Assembly: GCA_022606425.2 (NCBI GenBank)
Contig: JAHDVF020000875.1
Location: 930,001-994,000, forward strand
From: Lepidostoma basale
Lineage: Eukaryota > Arthropoda > Insecta > Trichoptera > Lepidostomatidae
DNA: 64,000 nt
Direction: 5' to 3'
The number at the start of each line of letters is the position of its first letter. The first letter of the stretch is position 1. The notes beneath the pieces were generated by a model. It had not been told where the DNA came from. It was given only the letters and a program-made list of their open reading frames with translations, and ran no database searches. This document shows positions 1 to 11,460 of the stretch, one piece after another. Both the position numbers and the translations under genes were made by a program.

Positions 1-1270
1 CAAGTGACAAAATCAATAATGTTCAGGGGATCCATTTTAGTGTTTTTCTAAAGTTCAATTGCTTCTCAAAGATCAGATTTTTCATGTAGGTGGTTGGTAA
101 TTTAACATTATATGAACAGTGCTTTTAACTTTAAGGTTTAGTAAAAAAATATTTGAAAAACATTATCACTTTTATATAAAAAAAAATTGAAAAACTTAGT
201 CAATTTTACCTGTCAAATTTTTCATGATATTTTGCAGATAGTCATTTTTATTTCGTACATTGGGGGAGATAAGTATGAAATATAATTCATGTTTTTGGGA
301 TTTTTTATTTCATAATCTATTTTTATATATTTATAGAGGTTAAATAAACACAGAAATACAAAATAAATGAAAAAGACCAAATAATTGAGAAGTTTTACGT
401 AATAATCTAAAGAATTTTGTTTATTAATTTACTCTTTATAAAAAAAATATTTCTAGTATTTATTCATCGTCTTCAGATTCTGAATCCTTATTTGGATCAG
501 GTGCTCTATCTGGATGATTTATTTCAGGTAGCGATCTATAACAAGTATGATATTCTGGTGGAATCGCTCCAGAGTCCTTTTTAGTTTAGTTACGGGTAGT
601 TGCTTGGAGTATAAATGCTGAATTAATTATGGATCTTTCACTATGTATGGGTTGCTTTTTTTATTTTTGTTTCTTTTAGATTATTTCAACCTTAAAAATA
701 TTGATAGTCATTCAAGCAGTAAACGTTAACAAGTTTTATGACAGACTCTTTGGCACTATGCATAGGGTTTACCTCCATGTATAAATGTCCCGATTCTAAG
801 AAATTATGTTGAATCGTTTTAAACCAGATAGTTTGAGTCAAGTACAGGAATAATAATGCAATACATTGGATCCGATTTTGGCCTAAACATGTATCGGAAA
901 ATAATGAAAGTTCATTAATGTTTTCATCAAGACCGTTTATCCACATCTGTAATGCAGTATCTATTTCTGAACTTCCATGTTGCCCATTTACCCCACTCCA
1001 TGTAAAGCATAATGCAGTATTAGGTGCACTATCAATTGGGCCATGACTAATGCAACTATCGGATTATAGAAAAACAAACCGTATACTAACTACTAACTCT
1101 ACATCACTCTTTACTGGTGACATCTACCGACAAGTGAAATTGACCAACTGTCACTTGGTCAATTTTACTTGTCAAGAATCTGTGAGCTTCTATCAAATGG
1201 TCACATTTTTTAAAACCTAATTTCTTTTTGGAGTGTCGAATCAACGGGAAATTTTTACCAGTCAAGCATT
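1..1270 (-). mobile_element. Degenerate DNA transposon (transposase remnant)
   Basis: Read on the minus strand, about 1010-692 encodes a decayed DDE-like transposase stretch with recognisable pieces FTWSGVNGQHGSSEID, FSDTCLGQNRIQC and FLESGHLYMEVNPMHSA. The last resembles the FLE.GH..ME.DS.HS signature of transposase-like proteins common in insect genomes (from memory). A further acidic piece ending in DSESEDDE and a stop lies near 600-460. Motifs around GACAAGTGAAATTGACCAA recur near 1130 and in weaker form near 195, 225 and 1320, as subterminal repeats would. Ends are not defined and the superfamily is uncertain. Confidence 0.5.
1130..1176. repeat. Strong hairpin in transposon remnant
   Basis: Near-perfect inverted repeat: GACAAGTGAAATTGACCAA, a 7-base loop, then TTGGTCAATTTTACTTGTC. 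Probably a terminal or subterminal inverted repeat of the surrounding DNA transposon. Confidence 0.6.
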
Positions 1271-1273
1271 ATG

Positions 1274-1660
1274 CTAATACGATGTTAAAAAGTCAATAAT
1301 CTCAATTTCGTCATTTTTGCAGATAGTCACTTTTACTTGTATACCCACGAAATCAGGTAGGTGACGTCCCCCATTCTCCATACACTGAGAAAACCGATTT
1401 CTGGCGTTTGTCATGACCATTACCAGCATATCAGGCGTTATCTTGGCAATTTTTTCCAGGATGTTGGTCTTCAAATATTTTAAGGTCTCTGGACGGTTCA
1501 CATAAACACGGGATTTCAAAAAAACCCATAGAAAAAAATCACAAGGGGACAAATCGGGAGAGCGTGCCGGCCACTCCAAATCGCCCCTAATTGAGATGAG
1601 GCACTCAGTGAAGTGTTCCCTCAAAACAGCCATCCCGTGACAGTGACGCATATTCGTCAA
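1274..1660 (-). pseudogene. Mariner-like transposase C-terminal fragment
   Basis: The minus-strand frame encodes LEWPARSPDLSPCDFFLW, a late DDE/D-type transposase block (SPDLSPxDFFLW), followed by a region ending GGRHLPDF, as in the C-terminus of many mariner/Tc1-type proteins. The N-terminal two thirds and the earlier catalytic aspartates are missing, so it is a dead 3' fragment. The frame runs on into adjoining repeat sequence at its C-terminus. Confidence 0.75.
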
Positions 1661-1819
1661 TTAATTAATTTGTTCATTCCTTATCTTCCTTTGCCTTCCT
1701 CGATATCTTTTTCAATTCAAACTGATTGTTATATTGTTTGTTTATAACCATTCTTCTTTCATTCATTCGTTCCATATCCAAGCCATCTTATTGACCCTTT
1801 CTTTTTATGTAGTGGTCTA

Positions 1820-1925
1820 TAATAGGGGGTATAACCCTTGGCTCCCAAATCAGAGGGCTTGGGTTCAATCTTGGAGCGCACCCGGTCTCTATTTCCCAAA
1901 AATGAGCTATTATTTTTTATCAAGT
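1820..1925 (+). repeat. Possible tRNA-like SINE fragment
   Basis: The stretch around GCTTGGGTTCAATCTTGG has a pol III B-box-like core (GGTTCAATC), followed by a short tail. No convincing A box is visible, so this is a weak call. Confidence 0.3.
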
Positions 1926-2289
1926 TGGCAATTATTCACAAATTCTAATACCGTTGATTAAAATCTTTAGCTTAAGTCTTTTTTCATACACACAAAAATT
2001 ATCTCAAATTAAATTCGTAAATTATCTACATTATTTTGAACTGTATATAACTGAGATAAGTACTTAATAGTATCGGATGAATATTTGGAATCGTAGTACA
2101 AACAACGCTTAGTAATAATTTTAGTAATAAAAGTAAAATAACAACTTTTATCTAAATAAATTAGTACCACACCCACCACTCCGTGTACAGTTGTTTTTTT
2201 CTTTCATATCAATACAAATGGATTTTTCTTACACAATTAAGATAAATGATAAAATATCTATTTCTTGTTCTTTAAGCCAGTGTTCCCCA

Positions 2290-3740
2290 ACATTTTTACA
2301 CCTGCGGACCGGTCGCGGACCACTAATACTGATTGGATACAATAAAAATTAAATAACAGTCGGTGTAACAGACAGAACTCGCGAGTGACGAGCAAGCTCG
2401 TACATTTCCTCTATCCCTAAAAAGATAAACGCTCGAACGTACTCATGCAGAGCCAGACTCTGGTAAAATAGCGTAAAGATACGCCTAGGCATGCATGAGT
2501 ACATAGAGTATAATGTATGTGTACCTACACGTAGGCGCGCGATAGAACGCGCCTACTACAATGTACTTAGACAAGTGAATCTCGAGCACGTGACCTGTAG
2601 GTAAATTGGGAGGCGGACGAGATGAGATGGCCTATCGCTGCGTAAGTGCATATCAATAAGACGATGGGCTATCAAATCTCGCCGCGACGCGATTAAAATG
2701 AAGATTCAGTACAGAATCGATATAATACCTACAGGTCATACCTAACTACTCACTGCGGGCAGGCGATACATCCGCCCGGGTGTGCCTTCCCAGAAAGGTC
2801 GAGCGGCCGAGGCCATTAATTACGGTCGTTAAGAATGTCACCGCAGTGAAATGCAAAATTGCACAAAAATGCAGCCGAAATCTGAATATTTGTGTTATTA
2901 ATTTATGATGAATTAATAAATTACAAGAGAACCCTCACACGTACGACTGGTTGTGTTAGGTAGTTCAACAGTACGCATCAATACCTACCGACTGATATAG
3001 ATTTCGGGTCCAGAGCATAATTAGGTCGCTTGAGATTCACAAATTAGATTCAATTTTTAAAATTAATTAAGATAGAATTTCTTGATAATAATTTTGACAT
3101 GAAAACCTGTGAACCGATTTTATTGAAATAAATTCGCAACGGTTGGTACAATGGTCAGCCATAACAAGATTTTTTGACTCGATCTGTATCGTAAGAGGGA
3201 GTCTGTTTATAACGAATGAAAATCGAGATCGATAAAACAAATTGAGATTTTTAGGACCTTCGATCTCGGCAATCTTTGACTATAAATAGATGGGCTTTGG
3301 GGCAGGTCGGGTCAGACGAGATTACATCACCTACACGTATCAAAGCACTTCTTCGCACTCCGACCTGAGCACTCTACAACTATTTTCCTGAGTTTTCTTC
3401 TGAAGAAATACCTAGAGCCTGCCAGCAGTACCGCCGATACAACCGCACCTTGAAGACTGATCGAAAAGTTTGATTCTCTTTATATTCGTATCGTAAAGAA
3501 ATCAGCTCTAGATCCCCGAACTTGAAGTGGCCAGCGTAAACATCATCACCATCATCTACATATACAGTCCACTACGCGTCGAAGCCACCGTTCGTCCGGA
3601 ACAGTCGGATACAATAAAAATTTAACAAAAACAGCGCTGTCTCTAACAGAGGAAGTGCTGCGAATACGTCCAGTCTATTCCGATTTTATTTGGGACTTTT
3701 GCATGGCGATTTTCTAAAAAATTGGTCTAGAATTTTTCGT
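2290..3740 (+). mobile_element. LTR-like block with TATA promoter (candidate)
   Basis: About 1.4 kb with higher GC than its flanks and no ORF. TATAAATA lies at 3281-3288, and a TCAGAC initiator-like site starts at 3312, with its A 33 bases from the TATA start, a normal arthropod core-promoter spacing. The phrase GGATACAATAAAAATT occurs at about 2335 and again at about 3606; each copy carries a poly(A)-like AATAAA. This fits a solo LTR or a retrotransposon 5' end, but a host non-coding first exon is also possible. No TG...CA ends or target duplication could be assigned. Confidence 0.35.
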
Positions 3741-4011
3741 TTATTTATTTTAAATAAATCTAAAGCGTTACAGAATTTATTTCCAGTACACTAAAGATAC
3801 AAGTTAGAGATACACAATAATAAGTAATACATAATAAAATAATAAAAAGAGCGTGACAAATTAATAAAATTAATATACCATACAATTATAAAAAAGATAG
3901 TACTTCCCTCAGATGAGCCAAACTATCACAAAACTCTTTGCTATATATTTGCAATACTCTTAATGGCCGTGTCTTTGTTTTTCCATTTTGTGGATTTTAG
4001 AGCGTCTTAAA

Positions 4012-4605
4012 TCTTAACTAACTAACCATCACACCGTCTCCCAGAAGGGGTAGGCAGAAAGAATGGACTGCCACGCTTTTCTTTCCTGGCATATTTCTCT
4101 CGCTTCCTCAACATTCATACATCGTGTCATGCACGCGTGTCGATTTCTCTGACTCCTCACATGGCCGACATTCAATATTTGATTTATTTGATCGTGCCAC
4201 TCCACCATGCTCGTTGTCTGCAAGAAGGACAGCGTCATCCGCATACAAGAGACAGCTTACTGACACTTCGCTCATTTTGGCACCTACATCCAACCCTTTC
4301 AGCTCTTTCATACATTTGTTCATATACAGATCAAATAACCACGGGGACATTACGCAACCCTGTTTGACACCTTTATTGATATCAAACCAGGCCGTAAGAT
4401 CTCCATTTACTCTGGCACTAGCAGTGCTTTCCGTGTATAGCGACTTAATTAATCTTAAATCTTGATCCGTATATATCTTAAACACATACTTTCTTTACCA
4501 TTCTTTCTTCATTCTCCTTTCCATTTTAATGATCCATTCATTACATTGTCCAAAAAACTTTCATTTGCACTGCATTCACTTATATTTGCATTTATTTCAG
4601 TTTAT
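4012..4605 (-). mobile_element. TTAG-tailed LINE copy retaining RT catalytic box
   Basis: The minus strand encodes reverse-transcriptase motifs KGVKQGCVMSPWLFDLYMN and LLYADDAVLLAD (the YADD catalytic box), then jumps by an internal deletion to the family's C-terminal sequence NQILNVGHVRSQRN, ending at the TTAG tail near 4012. The only copy here that keeps polymerase sequence, so it identifies this abundant repeat as a non-LTR retrotransposon. The part above about 4490 is out of order, so the copy is rearranged as well as deleted. Confidence 0.85.
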
Positions 4606-5160
4606 CAGTTTATCAGTTTATTTCATTTCATCAATAGACATTACAAAATTAATTTTTAAGGCATCTATTGAGAACAGGTAAAATAATATATTGGTAAAAT
4701 AATAATATACTACCAGAAACGCATGAGAGATGGTTGAACATTAGGAAGACAGGATACCCTCCAGAATTAAGAGTATTTGCCTTCTGAACGTACTTTCACT
4801 GATATGAAAGACGTCGATTTCCGAGGAGACCGCGTTCAGCAGATTGATTGCTCTTCCCACCGGTGTCACCAGAGCCAGGTTGGTTCTAGCGGCTGATAGG
4901 TAAAACAATCTATGCTGGCGCTGTCGGAGATATCTGTCGGGAACAAAAAGACCTACACCCTCCAGCACGGCTGAGTTTTCAAAATATCCCCTAATAAGCC
5001 TAAAGAAATGGGTTATGAGAAACCCGTCTCTTCGAAGCTGCAGAGAATTAGACCCCAACATTCCCAAAAGAAACGCTGTGGGATAGAGCCATGGATAGCT
5101 ACCATACTCCTTCATGTAGAGATACCTCAGAAATTTTTTCTGAACCCTCTCCAGCATAAG
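4606..5160 (-). mobile_element. Second LINE family, ORF2 C-terminus and 3' UTR
   Basis: The minus-strand frame 5157-4741 encodes LERVQKKFLRYLYMKEYG, then PTAFLLGMLGSNSLQLRR, and ends in a stop at 4741. This is the typical C-terminus of non-LTR elements after the RT domain. The 3' UTR runs down to about 4606. Related 3' ends occur at 27085-27365, 29998-30665 and 47818-47881. The copy lies between two pieces of a TTAG-tailed LINE (4012-4605 and 5172-5282), so it looks inserted into it. Confidence 0.7.
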
Positions 5161-5171
5161 GGAGATTATTA

Positions 5172-5282
5172 TACATATCCGTATATCTCATTTCTACTGC
5201 ATTTATTCAATTTTTATAATCTTTTTCCATATCCATGCTTCACTTCCATACATAAGAGTCGGCATAAAATTACTAATAGGCA
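5172..5282 (-). mobile_element. TTAG-tailed LINE, 5' portion of interrupted copy
   Basis: Matches the family segment coding for YGSEAW and RINAVEMRS in minus orientation (TCTCATTTCTACTGCATTTA). In order it continues the copy at 4012-4605 on the far side of the other LINE. Confidence 0.65.
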
Positions 5283-5289
5283 CTGACAT

Positions 5290-6195
5290 CTTAGCTTTTT
5301 GTTTAGCTTAGCATAGTCAGTGACTACAATTGTACGACGTGATTAAAGTGTTATCAATTTGTATACGTTTTATCAAGCACGCCGCCTTTGCGAATTATTA
5401 TGCAAGTTAATACGATTCGTTTTCGGTTCTTACGTTAGGCGTGTATCGTAAATAAGATAAACGAACGTTTAAGCCTTATCGCGAGATTAAAGATGATTTT
5501 CCGCGTATGAACAAAGTTCTCTGCGATCACGAAAATTATGGTGAAACAGTACCAATCAGGTAACACATTGTGGACGTGTATTATGCAAGGCATAGCTGAA
5601 CAATTTATTTAAAAAAAAATTGAATTTCAAATTAATTAAAATATAGTATTTTAAAATAGTTAATTGTGACACGTAATACGTTTGTACTGTTTTGCTGTTA
5701 AAATTATATTAGTTTTATCGTTTTAATAAAGAATTTTGACAGGTGTAAAAATAAATTTTTCATTTGTTCCAATGACAATTTGAATAATTTTTTCAATATT
5801 ATTTTAAAGTTCTTGCTGGTTCAGTGCCTAATTACAGCTAATTTAAAAAACGGTGGATACGTGTAACATAAATTAAATAAACACAAATGTCCGGATCGTC
5901 CATGTCAACATGTGCAACATCGAAAAAAACATTACGTGTTATTACTTTATGTGTTAATTTAAAAAAAGCGGTGGATTCGTGGAACATAAATTAAATAGAC
6001 AATATGTGCACCTTCTAAAAATAACATTTTGTGTTAAATTATTATAATTTTGTTATTTTATTTTAAATCATTGTATTTTATATAATTTGTTTTAGATTTA
6101 TTTTGTGGGTGTTGGACGATCGAAGTGTGCGCGGGAGATGCCTATTGGTGGCGATGAGGTTCGCAACCCATTACACCGCGTCTCCCGCGGGGCGA
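5290..6195. other. Non-coding stretch with imperfect tandem duplication
   Basis: No gene seen. At about 5840-5945 and 5955-6055 a block of roughly 100-110 bp is present twice: AACGGTGGATACGTGTAACA with AAATTAAATAAACA, and later AGCGGTGGATTCGTGGAACA with AAATTAAATAGACA. The rest is AT-rich unique-looking sequence. Confidence 0.5.
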
Positions 6196-6292
6196 AAAGA
6201 GAGGGATGGAGTGCCGCATCAGTAAAAGTGTGACAGTCCATTCTTTCTGCCTACCCTTTCGGGGAGACGGCGTGATGGTTAGTTAGTTAGTA
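6196..6292 (+). mobile_element. TTAG-tailed LINE, short 3' end
   Basis: Contains the family's terminal phrases TCCATTCTTTCTGCCTACCC and GGGGAGACGGCGTGATGG, then the (TTAG)n tail. The sequence before it (GAGTGCCGCATCAG) is shared with the copy at 31716-31826, so the two represent one 3' variant. Confidence 0.75.
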
Positions 6293-6368
6293 TTTTATAT
6301 TTTAAAACAATCATTTGATTACGTATACAGCTTTAATTCGCTTACGATAACTAATATGTATATGATAG

Positions 6369-6744
6369 AATGTTAAATGCAAATATAAGAAGTGAATGCG
6401 GTGCGAATGAAAGTGTTATGAACAAAATAATGAAAGGGTCGTTAAAATGGTTTGGACACATGGAAAGAATCAGTAAAGAGAGAATGGTGAATAAGGTATA
6501 TGTAAACGGCGTGAACGGAGCTAGAAATAGAGGTAGGCCGAGGAAAACGTGGGACGATCAAATCAATCAAATATTGAATGTCGGTCACGTGAGGAGTCGG
6601 AGAAATCGACGTGCGTGCATGACAAGATGTATGAACGTAGAGGAAGGAAGAGAAGTATGTCAGGACAGAACAGTGTGGTGGTCCATTCTTTCTGCCTACC
6701 CCTCCGGGGAGACGGCGTGGTAGTTAGTTAGTTAGTTAGTTAAT
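6369..6744 (+). mobile_element. TTAG-tailed LINE 3' copy with open C-terminal frame
   Basis: The frame starting at 6370 is open for 117 codons and carries the family blocks SLKWFGHMERI, RGRPRKTWDDQINQ and RRACMTRCMNVEE, up to the (TTAG)n tail. A 5'-truncated retrotransposon, not a host gene. Confidence 0.85.
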
Positions 6745-6837
6745 AACTAAACAGACATTTATTTTTATATAAAAATCGAACAAAAATAATTTTACAACGT
6801 GTATTTTAAAAAGATACGTATACAAGTAGTTGTGATT

Positions 6838-7046
6838 GGAAAAAAAAGTCGAGGAAGGCCAAGGAAGACAAGGCATGACCAAATTAATCAATTACTGAAG
6901 GGCGGCCATGTTCGAAGTAGGAACAATCGATGAGCGTGGATGTCACGATGTGTGTATGTAGAAGAGGCGCGAGAGCTGTCAGGATAGAACAGTGTGGCGG
7001 TCTATCCCCTCCGTTGAAACGGTGTGATCGTTGGTTAGTTAGTTAC
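6838..7046 (+). mobile_element. TTAG-tailed LINE, diverged subfamily
   Basis: Encodes decayed SRGRPRKTRHDQINQLLK, the marker of a subfamily with LLKGGH in place of ILNVGH, and ends in a TTAG tail. Confidence 0.7.
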
Positions 7047-7382
7047 ATTTTATTTATTATATATAATTCGTTTAGAATTGTTGATATTTAAATGTAAACA
7101 ATCGTATTTGTTGTTTCTTGAGCACTGATTTAAAACTACATATATGATAACCTATTTAATATGTATTAAAACGACTGTTTTCCGGTAGTTACATGTATCG
7201 ATTTGGTAGGGCATTTGTGTGAAACGGGCGTTTTCACAAATACTGAATAAATTATTCAATAAAGACAATACCCGAGTTTTTAAAATTGATTTAAAAATTA
7301 AATTTAAAGTGTTAAATTTTTTTTTATTAATATTAAAACTGAAAAAAAAAAATTTAACGAAAAAGAAAACTAAATTATTAAT

Positions 7383-7628
7383 TGTTTCTTGAACAACAAT
7401 GTAAACCTCCATATTAAATAATTAATACGAATGTAAACTTCTGTATTCTAGAAGTTTTATTATAATTTATGGGAATGACATGTTTCGCTTGTCTAAGGCA
7501 TTATCAAATGTGTTTATATGAGTGTACATTTGATAATGTCGTAGACAGGCGAAACATGTCATTCCCATAAATTATATTATAGTAGAATAAAATTTCTAGA
7601 AAACCAACGTTTTCATTCGTATTAATAC
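7383..7628. mobile_element. Foldback element, family A (full copy)
   Basis: Long inverted repeat. The left arm runs from ATTAATACGAATG through AATGACATGTTTCGC to CATTATCAAATG, and the right arm is its reverse complement, ending CATTCGTATTAAT near 7624. An outer segment TGTTTCTTGAACAACAATG precedes the left arm. No ORF. About a dozen more copies lie in the window. Confidence 0.75.
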
Positions 7629-7894
7629 AAGATTAACATAATTTAATATTTTTTATTTTATAATTTATAACAGTTGGAAAGAGATGTATAATCGGTTTTT
7701 GACAAACTTTAATTAAAAAAATAATAAAGTAAGAAGTGTGTGCATACAAATAGAACTGTACTTGTGTGTGAACTGTAATTCGATCAATTATCAAGCTTTG
7801 TCTAGTATGATAACATAACAGCTTCCACATTTTACCGCTCAAAATACAGACAAACAAAACAAATGGACATATCAGACCTGACCAAATTAGAGAC

Positions 7895-8200
7895 CTTGAA
7901 AATTGTACACAGAGTGATCGTGGAAGAGACAACAGACAGCAGCTACAAATAAATAAAAAAACTCGGACCAAAAACTGTAACAGATATCACTTACCGAATG
8001 CACTAACAAATACAGGACAATTAAGGATATTGAACAATGGACTGAAACTTTACAATGACCTACCAAGAGACAAAAGGAGTTTAACTAGAAGCCAATTTAA
8101 AAAAAATCTTAAGCAAAATATAGTTACAAGTAAGATATAATAATGTATCCATATAACCCAATTAGGTTTTTAAAACTTAATCAAAAAATAAAACTAAATA
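7895..8200 (+). mobile_element. LINE ORF2 C-terminal fragment (third family)
   Basis: The plus frame encodes the ending TGQLRILNNGLKLYNDLP, then FKKNLKQ and a stop. This is the gLkLYNxLP...FKxxLK signature found at the C-terminus of many non-LTR retrotransposons. The end abuts a TTAG-family LINE at about 8201. Confidence 0.65.
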
Positions 8201-8641
8201 AATGGTGTTCTTATACCGACCCTTATGATTGGAAGCGAAGCATGGAACTGGCAAAAGAAGGATGAAAATATAATAAATGCAGTAGAAATGAGATCTCTCG
8301 TGGGATACTCTGTGTATGATAGAGTGTCGAATGAAAACATAAGAAGTGAATGCAATGCGAATGATGGTGTTATGAACAAAATAATGAAAGGATCATTAAG
8401 ATGGTTTGGAATGAATGAAGAAAGAATGGCCAAAGAATAGAGGAAGCCCGAGGAAAACGTGGCACAATCAAATAAATCAAATATCACGCGAGGAGTCAGA
8501 GAAATCGACACGCGAGCATGGCACGATGTATGAATTTTGGGAAAGCAAGAGAAATATGTCAGGAAAGAAAAGTGTGGCAGTCCATTTTTTTGCCTACCCA
8601 CCCCTTCGGGGAGACGGCGTGATGGTTAGTTAATTAGTTAG
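8201..8641 (+). mobile_element. TTAG-tailed LINE 3' copy
   Basis: Encodes GSEAWNWQKKDE, the family's most upstream block in most copies here, and SLRWFG. There is a small deletion in the WFGHMER region, and the copy ends in a TTAG tail. Frames are broken. Confidence 0.85.
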
Positions 8642-8919
8642 AAGTTAATAAAAAAAATAACATACATTAAAATTTCCCGCGCTGTTTTTATACGTCTCTA
8701 GCGTGCAATGTGTTATAATCGAGATATAAAAAAATATTAGGAACATTATCGTGTGATGATATTGGGATTAATTTCAAGTTTAAAATTATCGTAAAATATA
8801 AATGATAAAAACACAAGAATTTAAAAAAGTGCGTTCTATTCATTACGTAACATCATGTGATACTCCTCATTGTTTCATATAAAATACATTTAAATTCAGG
8901 TTCATGTAAAATATATAAA

Positions 8920-9345
8920 GACGGCGGAAAGAGTGGCCACAACTATTACTGCCACATTGAAGTTCTCGGGTTCAATTCCCGGCGACGACAGTGAAAAAAA
9001 AATCTCACGCTGTCATTGGTCCGGTAGGATTCATGTGACAATAAAAATGGCGATCCAATCACATGTCATGAGAATCAACAGCTAAAAATTGTATAGAGTA
9101 ATTGGATTAAAATAATCTGTTGTATACAAACATGTTGAAAACAACAGGAAACTACCACATTAAAATATGACCCAAGTGGCATCCCAAGAACCAGCAAAGA
9201 TGTTAATAGATAATTAATATGAATTAAAGCGTCTGTCTTCTATGAGTTTTAATATATTTTAGATGGAATGACATGTTTCGCCCTTCTAAGGCATTATCAA
9301 ACATTGCTGTAAACCAATCTCTAGGATTGAAACATTAAAATAAAT
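8920..9345 (+). mobile_element. tRNA-derived SINE with nested foldback
   Basis: A pol III B box, GGGTTCAATTCC, lies near 8968, followed by the SINE body (TTCATGTGACAATAAAAATG) and the 3' module ACTACCACATTAAAATATGA. After CAGCAAAGATGTTA the SINE is interrupted at about 9203-9303 by a family A foldback half, and it resumes with TGCTGTAAACCAATCTCTAG. The intact 3' module is at 12770-12895. Confidence 0.65.
9203..9303. mobile_element. Foldback family A fragment nested in SINE
   Basis: Contains GGAATGACATGTTTCGCC and AAGGCATTATCAAA of family A, and lies inside the 3' module of a SINE. Confidence 0.6.
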
Positions 9346-10120
9346 CTTTCATTTACCAAATTTTCAAAAGTTTTATAAAATGAAATATATCACTATTCAC
9401 GTGTTTCACGATACTGGGGCGTTAACAAAATGTACAAGAATCATTCAATAATGAATTTTCACAATAACTTTATAATTGCAACATAATAACTCTACGAGCA
9501 TATTGTTCTTATTTTAAATAAATAAAGTTTTTACAAGGCAGAATATTTCAGCCATAAATTTAAAAAATAAATGTACAAATTCAAAATGCGGACATCTTGT
9601 TCATAGATATTTTTCTACAAATGTTTTCCATTTGGTATTCGTTAAAAAGTATACATTTAAATTCCGAACTATGTATTGTAGGATAACATACAGTGATTGT
9701 CAATACATGTGATCACACAGATTTTTCGAAAGAAATGATCGACCATCAAATTGTTCTTTCTTGACATACACCTCAATATTTGTGAAATGTGTAACGTACG
9801 CAAATAGTTTTTTTCCAACTACTCACGTGGCCGTTTTTTGATTTTGATTGAGATGTGGCTTTATGAATGTAGGATGTAAACATCAAATGTTTGCATTTCG
9901 TTCACTTGCCAAAATCCAAACTTTTCAGTGAGTCGATTTGCAAAAAGTATATCATCGCATAGATAGAGGGAAGTTCTAGAAATATGGAAAAGCAGATGAC
10001 GGAAATCGCATGTCATCGCTGTACAAGAGAAACATTGCTGGCTTCAGAGTAAATTGAGATCTTACAGCTTGAATTGATATCAACAAAGGTGTCGAATAGA
10101 ATTGTGTAATGTTCTCATGG
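9310..10120. other. AT-rich stretch, no gene recognised
   Basis: No coding frame of note and no repeat recognised apart from the flanks. Confidence 0.4.
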
Positions 10121-10123
10121 TTT

Positions 10124-10302
10124 ATTGTTTCTTGAACAATTATTCATACGAATGAAAACGTCTGTTTTATACAAGTTTTATTATAGTTTATGGGAAAGAC
10201 ACGTTTCGCTTGTCTAAGGCATAATCAAATGTCTACGTCAAATGTTATTATCTGTACAGAAAACAGACGTTTTCATTAATATTAATTGATTCCGTGGTTG
10301 TT
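10124..10302. mobile_element. Foldback element, family A
   Basis: Begins TTATTGTTTCTTGAACAATT, carries ACACGTTTCGCTTGTCTAAG, and closes with AAAACAGACGTTTTCATTAA, the inverted copy of the start. Confidence 0.65.
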
Positions 10303-10455
10303 AAATTTATATGTTGTTACTCGATATTGGAAGATTCATTATTATTAAACGATATTATTTTAAATTTCATTCCAGTACGTACGCAAACATTTTTTTTACA
10401 AGAGTAACGCAATCCAAGGACTGTTTTAATTATGTAAGACTGCCTTGACTGTTGA

Positions 10456-11052
10456 AATGATCAACCAATTTAAATACCTTGGCAGCATTATCACTAAAGC
10501 AGTTGACCCGGACATTGAAATAAAATGCAGAGTTGAAGCTGCACGAGATGCATTTAATAAAATGAGAACCTTCTTTTGCAACGATAATCTTAACTTGAAA
10601 CTCTGACAAAGAATGATTAAATGTTATATATGGTCTGTTATACTATATGGCTGCGAAACCTGGACTCTAAACGTAAATGCAGTGAACCGGTTGGAGGCGT
10701 TCGAGATGTGGATATACTGCAGAATGCTCCGTATACCGTGGACCGATAGGGTCTAATGCAGACGTACTACAGAGAACCAGGGCCAAAAATGAGTTGTTGT
10801 CGAGTGTGAAAAAAAGAAATGTCATATTTGGGTCACGTGCTAAGGGGAGAAAAATACCACCTCCTTCGACTGATATTAAGTCGTCGGGGTATTGGTAGAA
10901 GGCAGCTGTCCTGGCTGCGGAACATTAAGAGTGGACAGGAATTACAAGAGTTCAGAACCTGTTCCACATTAGCGCAGGACAGAGATGCCTTTGCTGCAGT
11001 GATCGCCATTGTGAGGACCTGACACGGCACCGAAAAAAGAAGAAGAAGATTG
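10456..11052 (+). mobile_element. GAA-tailed LINE (RTE-like) C-terminal fragment
   Basis: Broken frames encode QFKYLGSIITKA, then WSVILYGCETWTLN and LEAFEMWIYCRMLRIPW, then the MSYLGHVLRG block in the frame starting at 10819. It ends in a GAAGAAGAAG tail. The YGCETW...LEAFEMW block is typical of RTE-type elements that are often mis-annotated as host genes. Frameshifts and stops make it inactive. Confidence 0.8.
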
Positions 11053-11460
11053 CCTTGAATTATTGGAAATCAGTGTATTTTGACATTATCATCTATTCTA
11101 TTTTATCTACATATTGATTCATTCAATTACCTTCGGTTAATTAAATAGATTATTGTGAACTGATATATAAAATTTAATCATTTTTCTATAAAACATGATA
11201 ATATCTGTTTTAGAAAATTACAAATTTTAGCGAAGTAGCCTATTTAAATATAACTTTACTTCACGTTTTACAAGTGCCGTGAAAAATTAGACGCGCTGTC
11301 ATTTTACTTGGAGAATGATTTATTACAGACGGAATGTAAGATATAAGTTACGATAACTGAATATTTCATGATGGATGATCAGAGATATGTCATATCTGCA
11401 GATTGTCATGTATATCGCCTACTCTTTTGTTAATTTACTGAGATAGCTTAACTTCGGTAT

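Noticed and set aside
4012..4028. Telomeric repeats (TTAGG)n
   Set aside because: The tails are TTAG four-base units at LINE 3' ends, one to five copies; they are not TTAGG arrays.
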